Under the pieces are notes generated by a model. It ran no database searches. It saw only the letters and a program-made list of their open reading frames with translations, and was not told where the DNA came from. DNA of 42,951 bases, taken from assembly GCA_025450175.1 (NCBI GenBank), contig JANWHY010000011.1:1-42951 (forward strand), in the 5' to 3' direction. The translations under genes were made by a program, and so were the position numbers. Every line of letters begins with the position of its first letter. The stretch's first letter is position 1. This document shows, one piece after another, positions 22,337 to 29,112 of this stretch. This DNA is from Minisyncoccota bacterium (lineage in GTDB: Bacteria; Patescibacteriota; Minisyncoccia; Phycocordibacterales; Zambryskibacteraceae).

Positions 22337-22915
22337 CTATTTAGCCTGTTTCCCCATATTAAAAACTTTCTTCTTGATCCGTTCGCGGCGGCCAGTGGTG
22401 TTGAAGTGTTTGAGGTAGCCAAACTTCTTGACACGAATAGGGCCGAAGCCGGCAAACCAGAGAGCACCATTGCGTAACTCATTGGTCGTATCGCCGAAGA
22501 TTATGCGCTGAGCAAGTGGGATAGTGTCTGAGGTGACTATCATTCGCGCGCTTCTGCCCTTGAGTAACTTAATCCAGGTAAATTCGCCCGTAAACTTATA
22601 AGCAAAGCCCGGAATCCAGGCTCGATCGATGAGACCCTTGAGAAGAGCTGGCATAGTCGACCACCATGATGGATAGAAGATTACAAAGTGGTCACACCAC
22701 CTCACATTCTCTTGGAAGGATAATAGATCGGGCTCGAGCTCTTGGATCGTGCGGTAGCCATGGTGGAGGATGGGGTCAAACTTCATTTCACCCAGATTCA
22801 TCCGGCGGACTTCATGACCTCCAGTCTCCGCGCCCCTCTCATACTCACTCGCCAATGTGAAGTTGAAACTGTCGTTATCTGGGTGACCGAGAAGTATGAA
22901 AATTTTCTTCGACAT
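22337..22915 (-). CDS. NAD(P)H-dependent quinone oxidoreductase, flavodoxin fold
   Basis: The 192-aa protein belongs to the NQO1/MdaB-like flavoprotein family, which reduces quinones or other acceptors with NAD(P)H and FMN/FAD. Visible elements are IFILLGHPDNDSFNFTLAS at the N-terminus (phosphate-binding loop), VRWCDHFVIFYPSWWSTMPA (isoalloxazine contact region, about 72-91), and LLKGLIDRAWIPGFAYKF. It is the last gene of a minus-strand operon after a 76-aa protein gene (1-nt gap) and ends 2 nt before a bidirectional terminator. Confidence 0.9.
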   Translation of the reverse strand: MSKKIFILLGHPDNDSFNFTLASEYERGAETGGHEVRRMNLGEMKFDPILHHGYRTIQELEPDLLSFQENVRWCDHFVIFYPSWWSTMPALLKGLIDRAWIPGFAYKFTGEFTWIKLLKGRSARMIVTSDTIPLAQRIIFGDTTNELRNGALWFAGFGPIRVKKFGYLKHFNTTGRRERIKKKVFNMGKQAK

Positions 22916-22916
22916 A

Positions 22917-23147
22917 TTAGCGCCCCATTAGCTTCTGTAACTCCGCTTGGTTCTCTCTCATCACTACCATAGTGGCGGCCATCTCACTCTCACCATTCTT
23001 CATCCTGCGTTTGACCTCATCACCAATCTTTTTGAAAAATTCTGGATTCTTCTCTACTAGCGTAAGCATCATATCGCGCTCGGCCTCGGGCACGTCCTTC
23101 ATCTTCATCTTCAAGGCCTGCTTGAGTAAAAAGTTTTTGAATCCCAT
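22917..23147 (-). CDS. Small helical protein, 76 aa, unknown
   Basis: The protein begins MGFKNFLLKQALKMKMKDVP and ends MRENQAELQKLMGR. It is rich in Lys, Glu and Met and predicted all-helical, with no membrane segment and no cysteine. The residue pattern (EAERDMMLTLVEKNPEFFKK) looks like a real, conserved small protein. It lies 1 nt upstream of the oxidoreductase gene and 21 nt after the metalloprotease gene, so it is part of that operon. No family recognised. Confidence 0.7.
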   Translation of the reverse strand: MGFKNFLLKQALKMKMKDVPEAERDMMLTLVEKNPEFFKKIGDEVKRRMKNGESEMAATMVVMRENQAELQKLMGR

Positions 23148-23168
23148 GATCGCGCTATTTTAACATTT

Positions 23169-24074
23169 TTATTCTGCCCCACAAAGAGCCTTGAGAGCAT
23201 CTATATCTGCCATAGCAAGAACTCCAGCCTCACTCTCATTGAGGTAATACATTATAGAGTCTGGGTCGCTTGTATGCTCAAGACCAAGCGCGTGCCCAAG
23301 CTCATGTGCGAGTACGCGCACAAGCTTGGCGCGGTTCTTGAACTCATAAATATCTATACCGTACTCAGTCGGATTCTGGTAGAAGAGACCCCCGGTGAAG
23401 GATTCTCCACGACTTGCCCCAATAGTGTTGTAGGTCTCTACGTTGAGGTTAAGGGCTTTTGCCAAGTGGTTAAGCGACTCTACTAGAGAGTTCAGCGCAT
23501 GAACTCTTAGATTGAGCTTGGCCTCCAGAACTTCTAGTTCAGCGGTCTGTCTCTCAAGAGTGGTGCGCTCATCCTCGAGAGCTTGCCACTCTTTCTTAGA
23601 AGTACGTGAAGACTTGTTCCAAGCTTCGACCTTACCTTGGTAAGCACTATTAGCAAGATTAAAAGCTGTAACCTTGTTATCGTAATCTCTCTTGGCTTCT
23701 TCGTAAGAGGTCTTCTCCGCTAAATAGTTGGCACGAAACTTCTTATAAGTACTCTCGTCCTGTGCTAACTCACTACCCAGGTTCTCAAGAGTCTTGGTAG
23801 TCTCTTGGCGATAATCATAAATAAGATTAATAGGTAATTTCCCCGCTACCGCATCGTAAGTGAAAAGTTCTTTGCCAAGAGCCTTCTCCCATAGACCTTC
23901 CGCCTCGCGAAGAGATAGTAAGAAATCAGGTTGAGAGATCTTAAACCTCTCGTCGAACTTGTTAATGTTATAAGTGATAGGCTCCTCACAAGGCCTCTTG
24001 GCGAAGATGACTTCGTGATACTTCCAGCCTATACCTCCTAGAATTAAAATTATGAGGAAAAGAACCTTCGTCAT
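23169..24074 (-). CDS. Membrane-anchored matrixin-type zinc metalloprotease
   Basis: The 301-aa protein has an N-terminal signal anchor (VLFLIILILGGIGWKYH, about 4-20) and a C-terminal metzincin active site HELGHALGLEH (about 258-268), with the Met-turn SIMYY shortly after. These are the hallmarks of peptidase family M10A-like matrixins. Between residues about 90 and 210 is a long charged helical stretch (SSRTSKKEWQALEDERTTLE), probably a coiled coil, which is unusual in this family and may position the protease away from the membrane. It is cotranscribed with a Gmad2-like protein and a small zinc-ribbon protein. The substrate is unknown. Confidence 0.88.
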   Translation of the reverse strand: MTKVLFLIILILGGIGWKYHEVIFAKRPCEEPITYNINKFDERFKISQPDFLLSLREAEGLWEKALGKELFTYDAVAGKLPINLIYDYRQETTKTLENLGSELAQDESTYKKFRANYLAEKTSYEEAKRDYDNKVTAFNLANSAYQGKVEAWNKSSRTSKKEWQALEDERTTLERQTAELEVLEAKLNLRVHALNSLVESLNHLAKALNLNVETYNTIGASRGESFTGGLFYQNPTEYGIDIYEFKNRAKLVRVLAHELGHALGLEHTSDPDSIMYYLNESEAGVLAMADIDALKALCGAE

Positions 24075-24089
24075 TTTTTGCCCATTTGC

Positions 24090-24575
24090 TTAGTCTCCGA
24101 AGGTAATAGGGATCTCTAGCGCGTCGTCGTGTTCGGCGAGACCTGAGGGATTATCCTTACGGAAGATGATAGTGCCGCGCTTCCCAAGCTCTCCTTGGAT
24201 AGCAGGTTCAGTAAACTCGATGGTGCCTATGAAGGGTACGAACTCTTCGGTCATCCAGTCTCCTTGTGCCTCAGCGTGACCTTGGCCGATGATAAGTCCA
24301 TCCCAGTTCACTATATCTATAGGGAAGCTAGCTTCGAAGTACCAAGTCCCGCGAGCTTTGCCACGCACGACTATGGGAGAAGTGATGTTTCCAAGGGGCA
24401 CCGGGGAGTCGACTACTATCAGATTGGCCTTGGATTGGATGTGTGCGAGAACGTCGGCCGGGACTTCTGTCGTAGACGGTAGATCGTCGGTAGTGGGCAT
24501 ACGGTTCTTACCCACTACAAAAAGGAATCCAATAAGTACAGCAAGAACCACTAAGATAGAGACAATCTTCCCCAT
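24090..24575 (-). CDS. Gmad2-like immunoglobulin-domain envelope protein
   Basis: The 161-aa protein starts with a membrane anchor (IVSILVVLAVLIGFLFVVG, about 4-22). It is followed by a single Ig-like domain of the Gmad2 type: LIVVDSPVPLGNITSPIVVR, GTWYFEASFPIDIVNWDG, GDWMTEEFVPFIGTIEF. Gmad2 domains occur in bacterial envelope and spore proteins. No enzymatic residues are evident. It lies 15 nt upstream of the metalloprotease gene and may form an envelope module with it. Confidence 0.8.
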   Translation of the reverse strand: MGKIVSILVVLAVLIGFLFVVGKNRMPTTDDLPSTTEVPADVLAHIQSKANLIVVDSPVPLGNITSPIVVRGKARGTWYFEASFPIDIVNWDGLIIGQGHAEAQGDWMTEEFVPFIGTIEFTEPAIQGELGKRGTIIFRKDNPSGLAEHDDALEIPITFGD

Positions 24576-24591
24576 TAGCTGGTCTAATTAA

Positions 24592-24750
24592 CTAGGCGTT
24601 CTTAGGAAGGATCTTGTACATGCCTGTTCCACAGACGGTACAAGTTCCCTTAGCAGCTGGGCGACCAGGCTTGATCTCAACCCTCTTAACATCCTTCATC
24701 TCCCTCTTTTGCTTACATTTAACACAGTAACCAATGACTTTTTCGTCCAT
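24592..24750 (-). CDS. DUF5679-like zinc-ribbon protein, 52 aa
   Basis: I choose the internal ATG at 24750 (MDEKVIGYCVKCKQKREMKD) because family members begin just before the first CxxC. The track start at 24780 adds ten residues of weak quality. The protein is a four-cysteine ribbon: YCVKCK and GTCTVCGTGMYKI, typical of DUF5679. Such proteins are small, probably zinc-binding and of unknown role. It is the first gene of the minus-strand envelope operon (DUF5679, Gmad2, metalloprotease, 76-aa protein, oxidoreductase). Confidence 0.8.
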   Translation of the reverse strand: MDEKVIGYCVKCKQKREMKDVKRVEIKPGRPAAKGTCTVCGTGMYKILPKNA

Positions 24751-24794
24751 AATTTTATTATTAGTTATCCTATCCAACATACCATATTAATAAG

Positions 24795-24826
24795 AAAAGG
24801 CCACCCCTAGGCGGGGGTGGCCTTTT
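24795..24826. terminator. Terminator of the receiver-like gene
   Basis: AAAAGGCCACCCC and GGGGTGGCCTTTT form a perfect 13-bp stem with a 6-nt loop. Each arm ends in a T run on its strand, so it works in both directions. It closes the SD-led receiver gene at 24834-25223. Confidence 0.92.
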
Positions 24827-24833
24827 AAGGATC

Positions 24834-25223
24834 CTAAGCTCCTTTCGGAACAAGATCCCTGAGCATCTCACGATAATTGATCGGATGAGGATGGTAACTA
24901 GCACCACGAACAAGGCAGAATCGACCCAGCTCGACCTTCTCACCTCTAAAAGTGGTAAAGTCCGAATCCCCCATTAGGGCAAATGGGAGAGATGCCAGGG
25001 GAGGATTCGCCCTGATGATTGCGAGAAGCTCAGGTCCACTGACCCCCGAAAGCTCCACCTCTGCGAAGATATGGTCGTACCTCATATCTCCCTCTAGAAG
25101 TATTAAGGCCCCTTCGGCACCAGGAACAGGAGTTACTCCATAACCCTCCATCATAATAATCTTCGCAACCTCGTCCCGCCTAGCGCCATCACTGTCGACG
25201 AGCATCACTCTCTTCATCTTCAT
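24834..25223 (-). CDS. Degenerate receiver-domain (pseudo-REC) protein
   Basis: The 129-aa protein has the length and fold pattern of a single response-regulator receiver: KRVMLVDSDGARRDEVAKII at the start, AEVELSGVSGPELLAIIRAN in the middle. The usual phosphoacceptor Asp of the (L)LDVxMPxMxG motif is Glu here (AEVELSGVSG), and the usual conserved Lys near the end is not evident. It therefore probably cannot be phosphorylated normally; Glu may mimic the phosphorylated state. No output domain is attached. It has its own promoter, SD (GGGGTG) and terminator, and no kinase gene beside it. Confidence 0.72.
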   Translation of the reverse strand: MKMKRVMLVDSDGARRDEVAKIIMMEGYGVTPVPGAEGALILLEGDMRYDHIFAEVELSGVSGPELLAIIRANPPLASLPFALMGDSDFTTFRGEKVELGRFCLVRGASYHPHPINYREMLRDLVPKGA

Positions 25224-25243
25224 CGATCACCCCTTCTTCCTAT

Positions 25244-25271
25244 ATTATATCACGTAATAGATTTATGTCAA
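25244..25271 (-). promoter_or_regulatory. Promoter of the pseudo-receiver gene
   Basis: On the minus strand: TTGACA, 16-bp spacer, TATAAT. The -35 begins only a few bases past the 3' end of the tRNA-Ala(TGC) gene. The leader carries a GGGGTG Shine-Dalgarno. Confidence 0.85.
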
Positions 25272-25276
25272 ATGTG

Positions 25277-25349
25277 TGGACCCTAGCGGATTCGAACCGC
25301 TGACCTCCTCATTGCAAATGAGGCGCTCTACCAACTAAGCTAAGGGCCC
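25277..25349 (-). tRNA. tRNA-Ala (anticodon TGC)
   Basis: The gene is 73 nt with a full cloverleaf: acceptor GGGCCCT/AGGGTCC with the alanine identity pair G3-U70, D arm with the invariant GG, anticodon loop TTTGCAA (TGC), normal T loop TTCGAAT, and discriminator A. CCA is not encoded (ACAC follows). A TATAAT box lies upstream near 25374-25379. Confidence 0.96.
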
Positions 25350-25412
25350 GTAGCCTCAAAAGAATACAACAAAATTATAAACCGTGCTATCTTATTTAAA
25401 CAAAAGTTTTTA

Positions 25413-25486
25413 GGGCCCATGGTATAGCAGTAACACGCGTCCATGGCATGGACGAGTCCGGGGTGCGACTCCCCGTGGGTCCACCA
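25413..25486 (+). tRNA. tRNA-Ala (anticodon GGC) with altered elbow
   Basis: The gene is 74 nt including an encoded CCA. The acceptor GGGCCCA/TGGGTCC contains G3-U70. The anticodon stem CGTCC/GGACG holds loop ATGGCAT (GGC). The T stem CGGGG/CCCCG holds TGCGACT. The D loop AGCAGTA lacks the usual GG (A at position 18), and the T loop has G at position 55 instead of T, so both partners of the universal 18-55 elbow contact are changed. The D stem has one A-C mismatch. Confidence 0.87.
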
Positions 25487-25509
25487 AATAGGAGTGCTAT
25501 AATAATGTC

Positions 25510-25884
25510 ATGAAAAAAGAAGGATATGTGGATGGATTTGTACTATCTATTCCAAAAAAGAATAAGGCTAAATACCAGAAGCTTGCTCGCGAAGCCATGA
25601 AGGTTTGGATGAGATTCGGAGCTCTCGATTATAAAGAATGTATTATGGATGACCCTAAGCCCCCACTTATAACGTTTACCTTCCATAAAATGACACGGGC
25701 AAAGTCTAATGAAAATGTGTGGTTCTCCTTTATAACTTACAAATCGAAGTCGCACCGAGATATGGTTAATAAGAAGGTAATGACCTACTTCCAGAAGAAA
25801 TATGATAAAAAAGATGAACCAGGAATGCCTTTCGACATGAAGCGCATTGCCTATGCCGGATTTAAAGTAGAGGTAGGAAAATAG
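25510..25884 (+). CDS. DUF1428 family protein
   Basis: The 124-aa protein matches DUF1428 (YbaA-like, dimeric alpha/beta-barrel fold): YVDGFVLSIPKKNKAKYQKL at the start, KVWMRFGALDYKECIMDD (about 31-48), WFSFITYKSKSHRDMVNKKV, then MPFDMKRIAYAGFKVEV at the end. No biochemical role is established for the family as far as I know. An extended -10 (TGC-TATAAT) lies exactly 6 nt before ATG, so the mRNA is probably leaderless. It is followed 4 nt later by the HAD gene. Confidence 0.9.
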   Translation: MKKEGYVDGFVLSIPKKNKAKYQKLAREAMKVWMRFGALDYKECIMDDPKPPLITFTFHKMTRAKSNENVWFSFITYKSKSHRDMVNKKVMTYFQKKYDKKDEPGMPFDMKRIAYAGFKVEVGK

Positions 25885-25888
25885 AGTC

Positions 25889-26602
25889 GTGAGAAAGGTA
25901 GCAATATTTGATATCGACGGAACCATCTTCCGCTCTAGCTTACTTATAGAGTTGGTAAATATTCTGATCGATCGGAAGATTTTCCCAGACAACGCTCGAC
26001 TCGAGTATGGCCGAGAGCATCTTGCCTGGCTAGACAGGAAGGGCTCTTACCACGACTACATCATGGCCGTGGTAAATGTATTTGAGAAATATATTAAGGG
26101 CGTACGCAAAGCTGAGTTAGAGAGTGCTGCCGCACTCATCGTCACCCACCAAGAGAACAGAGTCTACCGCTATACTCGAGATCTCACTCATAAGTTAAAG
26201 AACGATGGTTACTATCTCCTAGCCATCTCCCACTCCCCCAAGCTCGTGGTAGATGGATTCGCCGAGTCTCTACTCTTCGACAAAGTGTATGGGCTTAAGT
26301 ATGAGATTGATGAGAGAAGTATCTTCACCGGAGTCATCTTGGACAAAGAGCTTATCTTCCACAAAGCCAACATTCTGGAACGCGCCGTAACCAAAGAACA
26401 TCTAACTCTAGAAAATTCGGTAGGAGTGGGCGATACTGAGAGCGACATCTCCTTCTTATCCATGGTCGCTAACCCAATCGCCTTTAACCCCAATAATTTA
26501 CTCTACACTCACGCGAAGAGTAAAGGTTGGAAGGTGGTCGTCGAACGCAAAGATGTCATCTACCAACCCGCCCGACCAGACGGTCGTTCGGGCGGGCTCT
26601 AA
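25889..26602 (+). CDS. HAD-IB type phosphatase with palindrome-encoded C-terminus
   Basis: The 237-aa protein starts at GTG. HAD motif I is FDIDGTIF (both Asp present, about 7-14), motif II is the Ser in AISHS, motif III the Lys in FHKANIL, and motif IV GVGDTESDISFL. The cap region and spacing fit the HAD-IB (phosphoserine-phosphatase/HPP-like) group; the substrate cannot be named. The last residues, YQPARPDGRSGGL, come from copy 3 of the palindromic element, which also supplies the end of the gene. Its stop region overlaps the convergent cupredoxin gene by 4 nt. Confidence 0.88.
   Translation: MRKVAIFDIDGTIFRSSLLIELVNILIDRKIFPDNARLEYGREHLAWLDRKGSYHDYIMAVVNVFEKYIKGVRKAELESAAALIVTHQENRVYRYTRDLTHKLKNDGYYLLAISHSPKLVVDGFAESLLFDKVYGLKYEIDERSIFTGVILDKELIFHKANILERAVTKEHLTLENSVGVGDTESDISFLSMVANPIAFNPNNLLYTHAKSKGWKVVVERKDVIYQPARPDGRSGGL
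26567..26596 (+). repeat. 30-bp palindromic element (PARPDGRSGG), copy 3, in HAD gene
   Basis: Same orientation and frame as copies 1 and 2, with one substitution in the centre (CCAGAC for CCGGAC). Arms CCCGCCCGA and TCGGGCGGG are perfect. It lies two codons before the stop and next to a convergent gene, so here it could also act as a terminator-like hairpin. Confidence 0.93.
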
Positions 26603-28125
26603 TTTTCCTTACAGAGATATTGATACTTATCTTCGAAGAGACTGCATCTATTACTTCTGATACTCTTATCGGCGAAGACATCCTTAAGGCGCCAGGTTAA
26701 GAGCTCATAACAAGGCTGTTTCTCTTCTTGGCTCGTTAGGAGCTTACATACTTGGACCGCCTGATCCTCAAGCTTCTCCCCCCAGAAGTCGACTATCACG
26801 TGGACCGCCCCATCGATACATTGCTTGTGAAGTTCTTTGTTTGTTGTCACAGTCGCACACCGAGTCACTATTGTTTGCGGATTCCGGAGAGCATTACCAG
26901 AGATATCCCTACCAAGACTCTTGAAACATACTGGAGTCATGTCTCCCGCTCTTAAACACTCCTTAGCTACCCGCTCATAGTCAAAGTTGAAGATTGTAAG
27001 CATCCAGCTTGTCTGCATCTGATAACAGTCGTAGCGGACTTGGTAATCGTTTTTATCTAACGCATTGCAGGGGAAGTGCGGGTCAGTATGGTTAGCCCAC
27101 TTAGTATCGTGACCAATGATAGCTCCTTGACCTTGGCCTGCCACCACATTTTCCATAAAGACTCCTCCGTAACACGAACTTATAGAGAAGCTGTCCCCTA
27201 ATAATTTACAATCTTCTAGCGACTGAGGTAGGTCATAATCCTCGTAAGCCATGAGTCCGTGCCCCACTCCATGCAAACATTCGAAGTGGCCAAAAGAAGT
27301 TGGGAAGATGCTACAAACATCTTTGATATTTTGAGTGAGATTGTCTAACCCCTTTTCAGCAAGGAAAGTCTCCATAGCCCCATGATAGAAGCCTGAGTGA
27401 CAAGACGAATCACCAAACTGGAAAGCCTCTGAACCATAGAGCTCGTAAGAGACACGACCAAGGTGGTGTGCCTGAGTATGACAGTCAACGCTCGAACCAC
27501 CTCCAGTATCACTAAGAAGTTCGATCATCATATCCTTAGGACTAAAGAGCTTAAGCCAATATCTTAGAGCTGTATCATCTCTACCCACCTCCTTCATATC
27601 GAGAGCCTTGAGTTTAGCTTCAGCCCGCTTCGACAGAAGTTTGAAATAAACTTTAGTAACAGCAAGCTCTCCCCAATTTATAAATCGCTCGAAGAAGCTC
27701 TCTTTCACTTCAGTCTCTGCCGCCTCAGATTCTAGAGATGTGCCTGTGACGACAATAGTGCCCTTCAAGTTTGGGAAGAGATGGTCATGATACTTCCAGC
27801 TACCAGCTTGAGTGAATACAAATGAATATTCTTCTCCTGTACCAATACCTCTACAAGCATCGAAAATATTTTCCTCTTTTTCTGTACCACACTTGTCGAT
27901 ATTGGAGCCTGGATATAGGGTGTGTGTGGGATGAATGTTGGAGGCTGGCCAATGCTCTTTATCTCCCTTGTTTTCGAATACTACCGTAGTCCCAGCCTCA
28001 ATAGTGATATTGGTCGGCTCATAATGATCGTCATACATATGGATAGTCACCGCGTCAGGAACCTCATGAGCAAGTAGTGTCATGGGCACTAATAAATAAG
28101 CGATGAGTAAGAGTGCGTACTTCAT
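26599..28125 (-). CDS. Exported cupredoxin-like protein with Cys/Gly/His repeats
   Basis: Start ATG 28125 gives 508 aa and a clean signal peptide (YALLLIAYLLVPMTLLAHE). The track start at 28170 would precede it with non-signal residues. Residues about 20-125 are a plastocyanin-like cupredoxin (HMYDDHYEPTNITIEAGTTV; WKYHDHLFPNLKGTIVV). The C-terminal ~330 residues repeat a motif C-x2-G-x2-H/M-x at intervals of 25-60 residues: CHSGFYHG, CLHGVGHG, CYGGVFME, CIDGAVHV, preceded by DCHTQAHHLGRVSYE. This is Cys/His-rich and may bind metal or heme. The start overlaps the ddl stop (ATGA). Copper or redox function is inference. Confidence 0.75.
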   Translation of the reverse strand: MKYALLLIAYLLVPMTLLAHEVPDAVTIHMYDDHYEPTNITIEAGTTVVFENKGDKEHWPASNIHPTHTLYPGSNIDKCGTEKEENIFDACRGIGTGEEYSFVFTQAGSWKYHDHLFPNLKGTIVVTGTSLESEAAETEVKESFFERFINWGELAVTKVYFKLLSKRAEAKLKALDMKEVGRDDTALRYWLKLFSPKDMMIELLSDTGGGSSVDCHTQAHHLGRVSYELYGSEAFQFGDSSCHSGFYHGAMETFLAEKGLDNLTQNIKDVCSIFPTSFGHFECLHGVGHGLMAYEDYDLPQSLEDCKLLGDSFSISSCYGGVFMENVVAGQGQGAIIGHDTKWANHTDPHFPCNALDKNDYQVRYDCYQMQTSWMLTIFNFDYERVAKECLRAGDMTPVCFKSLGRDISGNALRNPQTIVTRCATVTTNKELHKQCIDGAVHVIVDFWGEKLEDQAVQVCKLLTSQEEKQPCYELLTWRLKDVFADKSIRSNRCSLFEDKYQYLCKEN

Positions 28126-29105
28126 AATGCAAGACTTAATATGTGGTGGACGAAACTCTGTGGCGACCACCCTACAGAACCAATCGCCTTAGGCATGAGA
28201 GACTCTGTAGTGAATCCTGGTAGCGAATTTGTTTCTAATATATATATCTTCCCCTTGGGCGTGATGATAAAGTCAGAGCGCGAGTAGTGTCTCAAACCTA
28301 GGGTTGAGTGAGCCTGGATAGCGAGGTCCTCAAGAGCCTCTCTTTCCGTAGAGGAAAAGTTGCCTGGAGATATCTCCTCAACTTCTCCAGAATATTTATC
28401 AGTGTAGTTGAAGAATTGAGCATTTTTTGGCCTTCTTATCTCTATGGGGAGAAGAGCGTAATGACGCTTGCCCCGGAAGTCATCTACCACTCCACAAGTA
28501 GCTTCCTTACCTCTTATCAACTCTTCTACTAAAACTTTCTTAGAATGTCTGAGGGCCTCCGCCACACCCTCTCTAAGTTCTTGGTAGCTTGATGCCACCT
28601 TCATGCCAATAGAGGAACCACTAGAAGCTGGCTTAATAATCACCGGATGCAGGTAGTTCTTGAAGATAAAGAGTAGGTGGTCATCAGTGTAAGAATGAGC
28701 TCTCAGGAGTTCGTGACGAGGGGTAAGAAGGGAGTGACGCTTATAATGTTCTTTTGTAAGATGCTTATCCATAGAAAGAGCGGCCGCCATAGAAGTAGGG
28801 CCAGTGAAGGGTATCTGCATCCTCTCTAAAAGCCTTTGGACCTGGCCATCTTCTCCGTAACTCCCATGGAGAGCATTCCAAACCACATCGGTATGACGGA
28901 GAGCTTGGTGAGGCTCTTCCACTAAGCCCGAGCGGTGCCACTCCCCACTCTTAGAGATAAAGATATCTAGAGGATCATAGAGCTCGGGTCTCTCTCTAAT
29001 GATAGATAATACGTGCTGACCCGTCTTCATCGAGACATCGTACTCACTCGAAGGCCCGCCACGTATAACTGCCACTCTGATCTTGGATGGCTCGAGTATA
29101 GACAT
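28122..29105 (-). CDS. ddl: D-alanine--D-alanine ligase
   Basis: Ddl joins two D-Ala for peptidoglycan precursors using ATP. I start at ATG 29105 (327 aa, normal length) because the track start at 29162 overlaps uvrC. ATP-grasp features are visible: RVAVIRGGPSSEYDVSMKTG at the N-terminus, NALHGSYGEDGQVQRLLERM, HPVIIKPASSGSSIGMKVAS, VEELIRGKEATCGVV, and the metal-binding end ILETNSLPGFTTESLMPK. It lies 7 nt after uvrC and overlaps the cupredoxin gene by 4 nt (ATGA). Confidence 0.95.
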   Translation of the reverse strand: MSILEPSKIRVAVIRGGPSSEYDVSMKTGQHVLSIIRERPELYDPLDIFISKSGEWHRSGLVEEPHQALRHTDVVWNALHGSYGEDGQVQRLLERMQIPFTGPTSMAAALSMDKHLTKEHYKRHSLLTPRHELLRAHSYTDDHLLFIFKNYLHPVIIKPASSGSSIGMKVASSYQELREGVAEALRHSKKVLVEELIRGKEATCGVVDDFRGKRHYALLPIEIRRPKNAQFFNYTDKYSGEVEEISPGNFSSTEREALEDLAIQAHSTLGLRHYSRSDFIITPKGKIYILETNSLPGFTTESLMPKAIGSVGWSPQSFVHHILSLAL

Positions 29106-29112
29106 GCCTGAA

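Noticed and set aside
24795-24826. Hairpin at 24795 as an inverted-repeat end of a mobile element
   Set aside because: It has the stem length, loop and T runs of a bidirectional intrinsic terminator placed exactly at a gene end; no partner repeat is seen.
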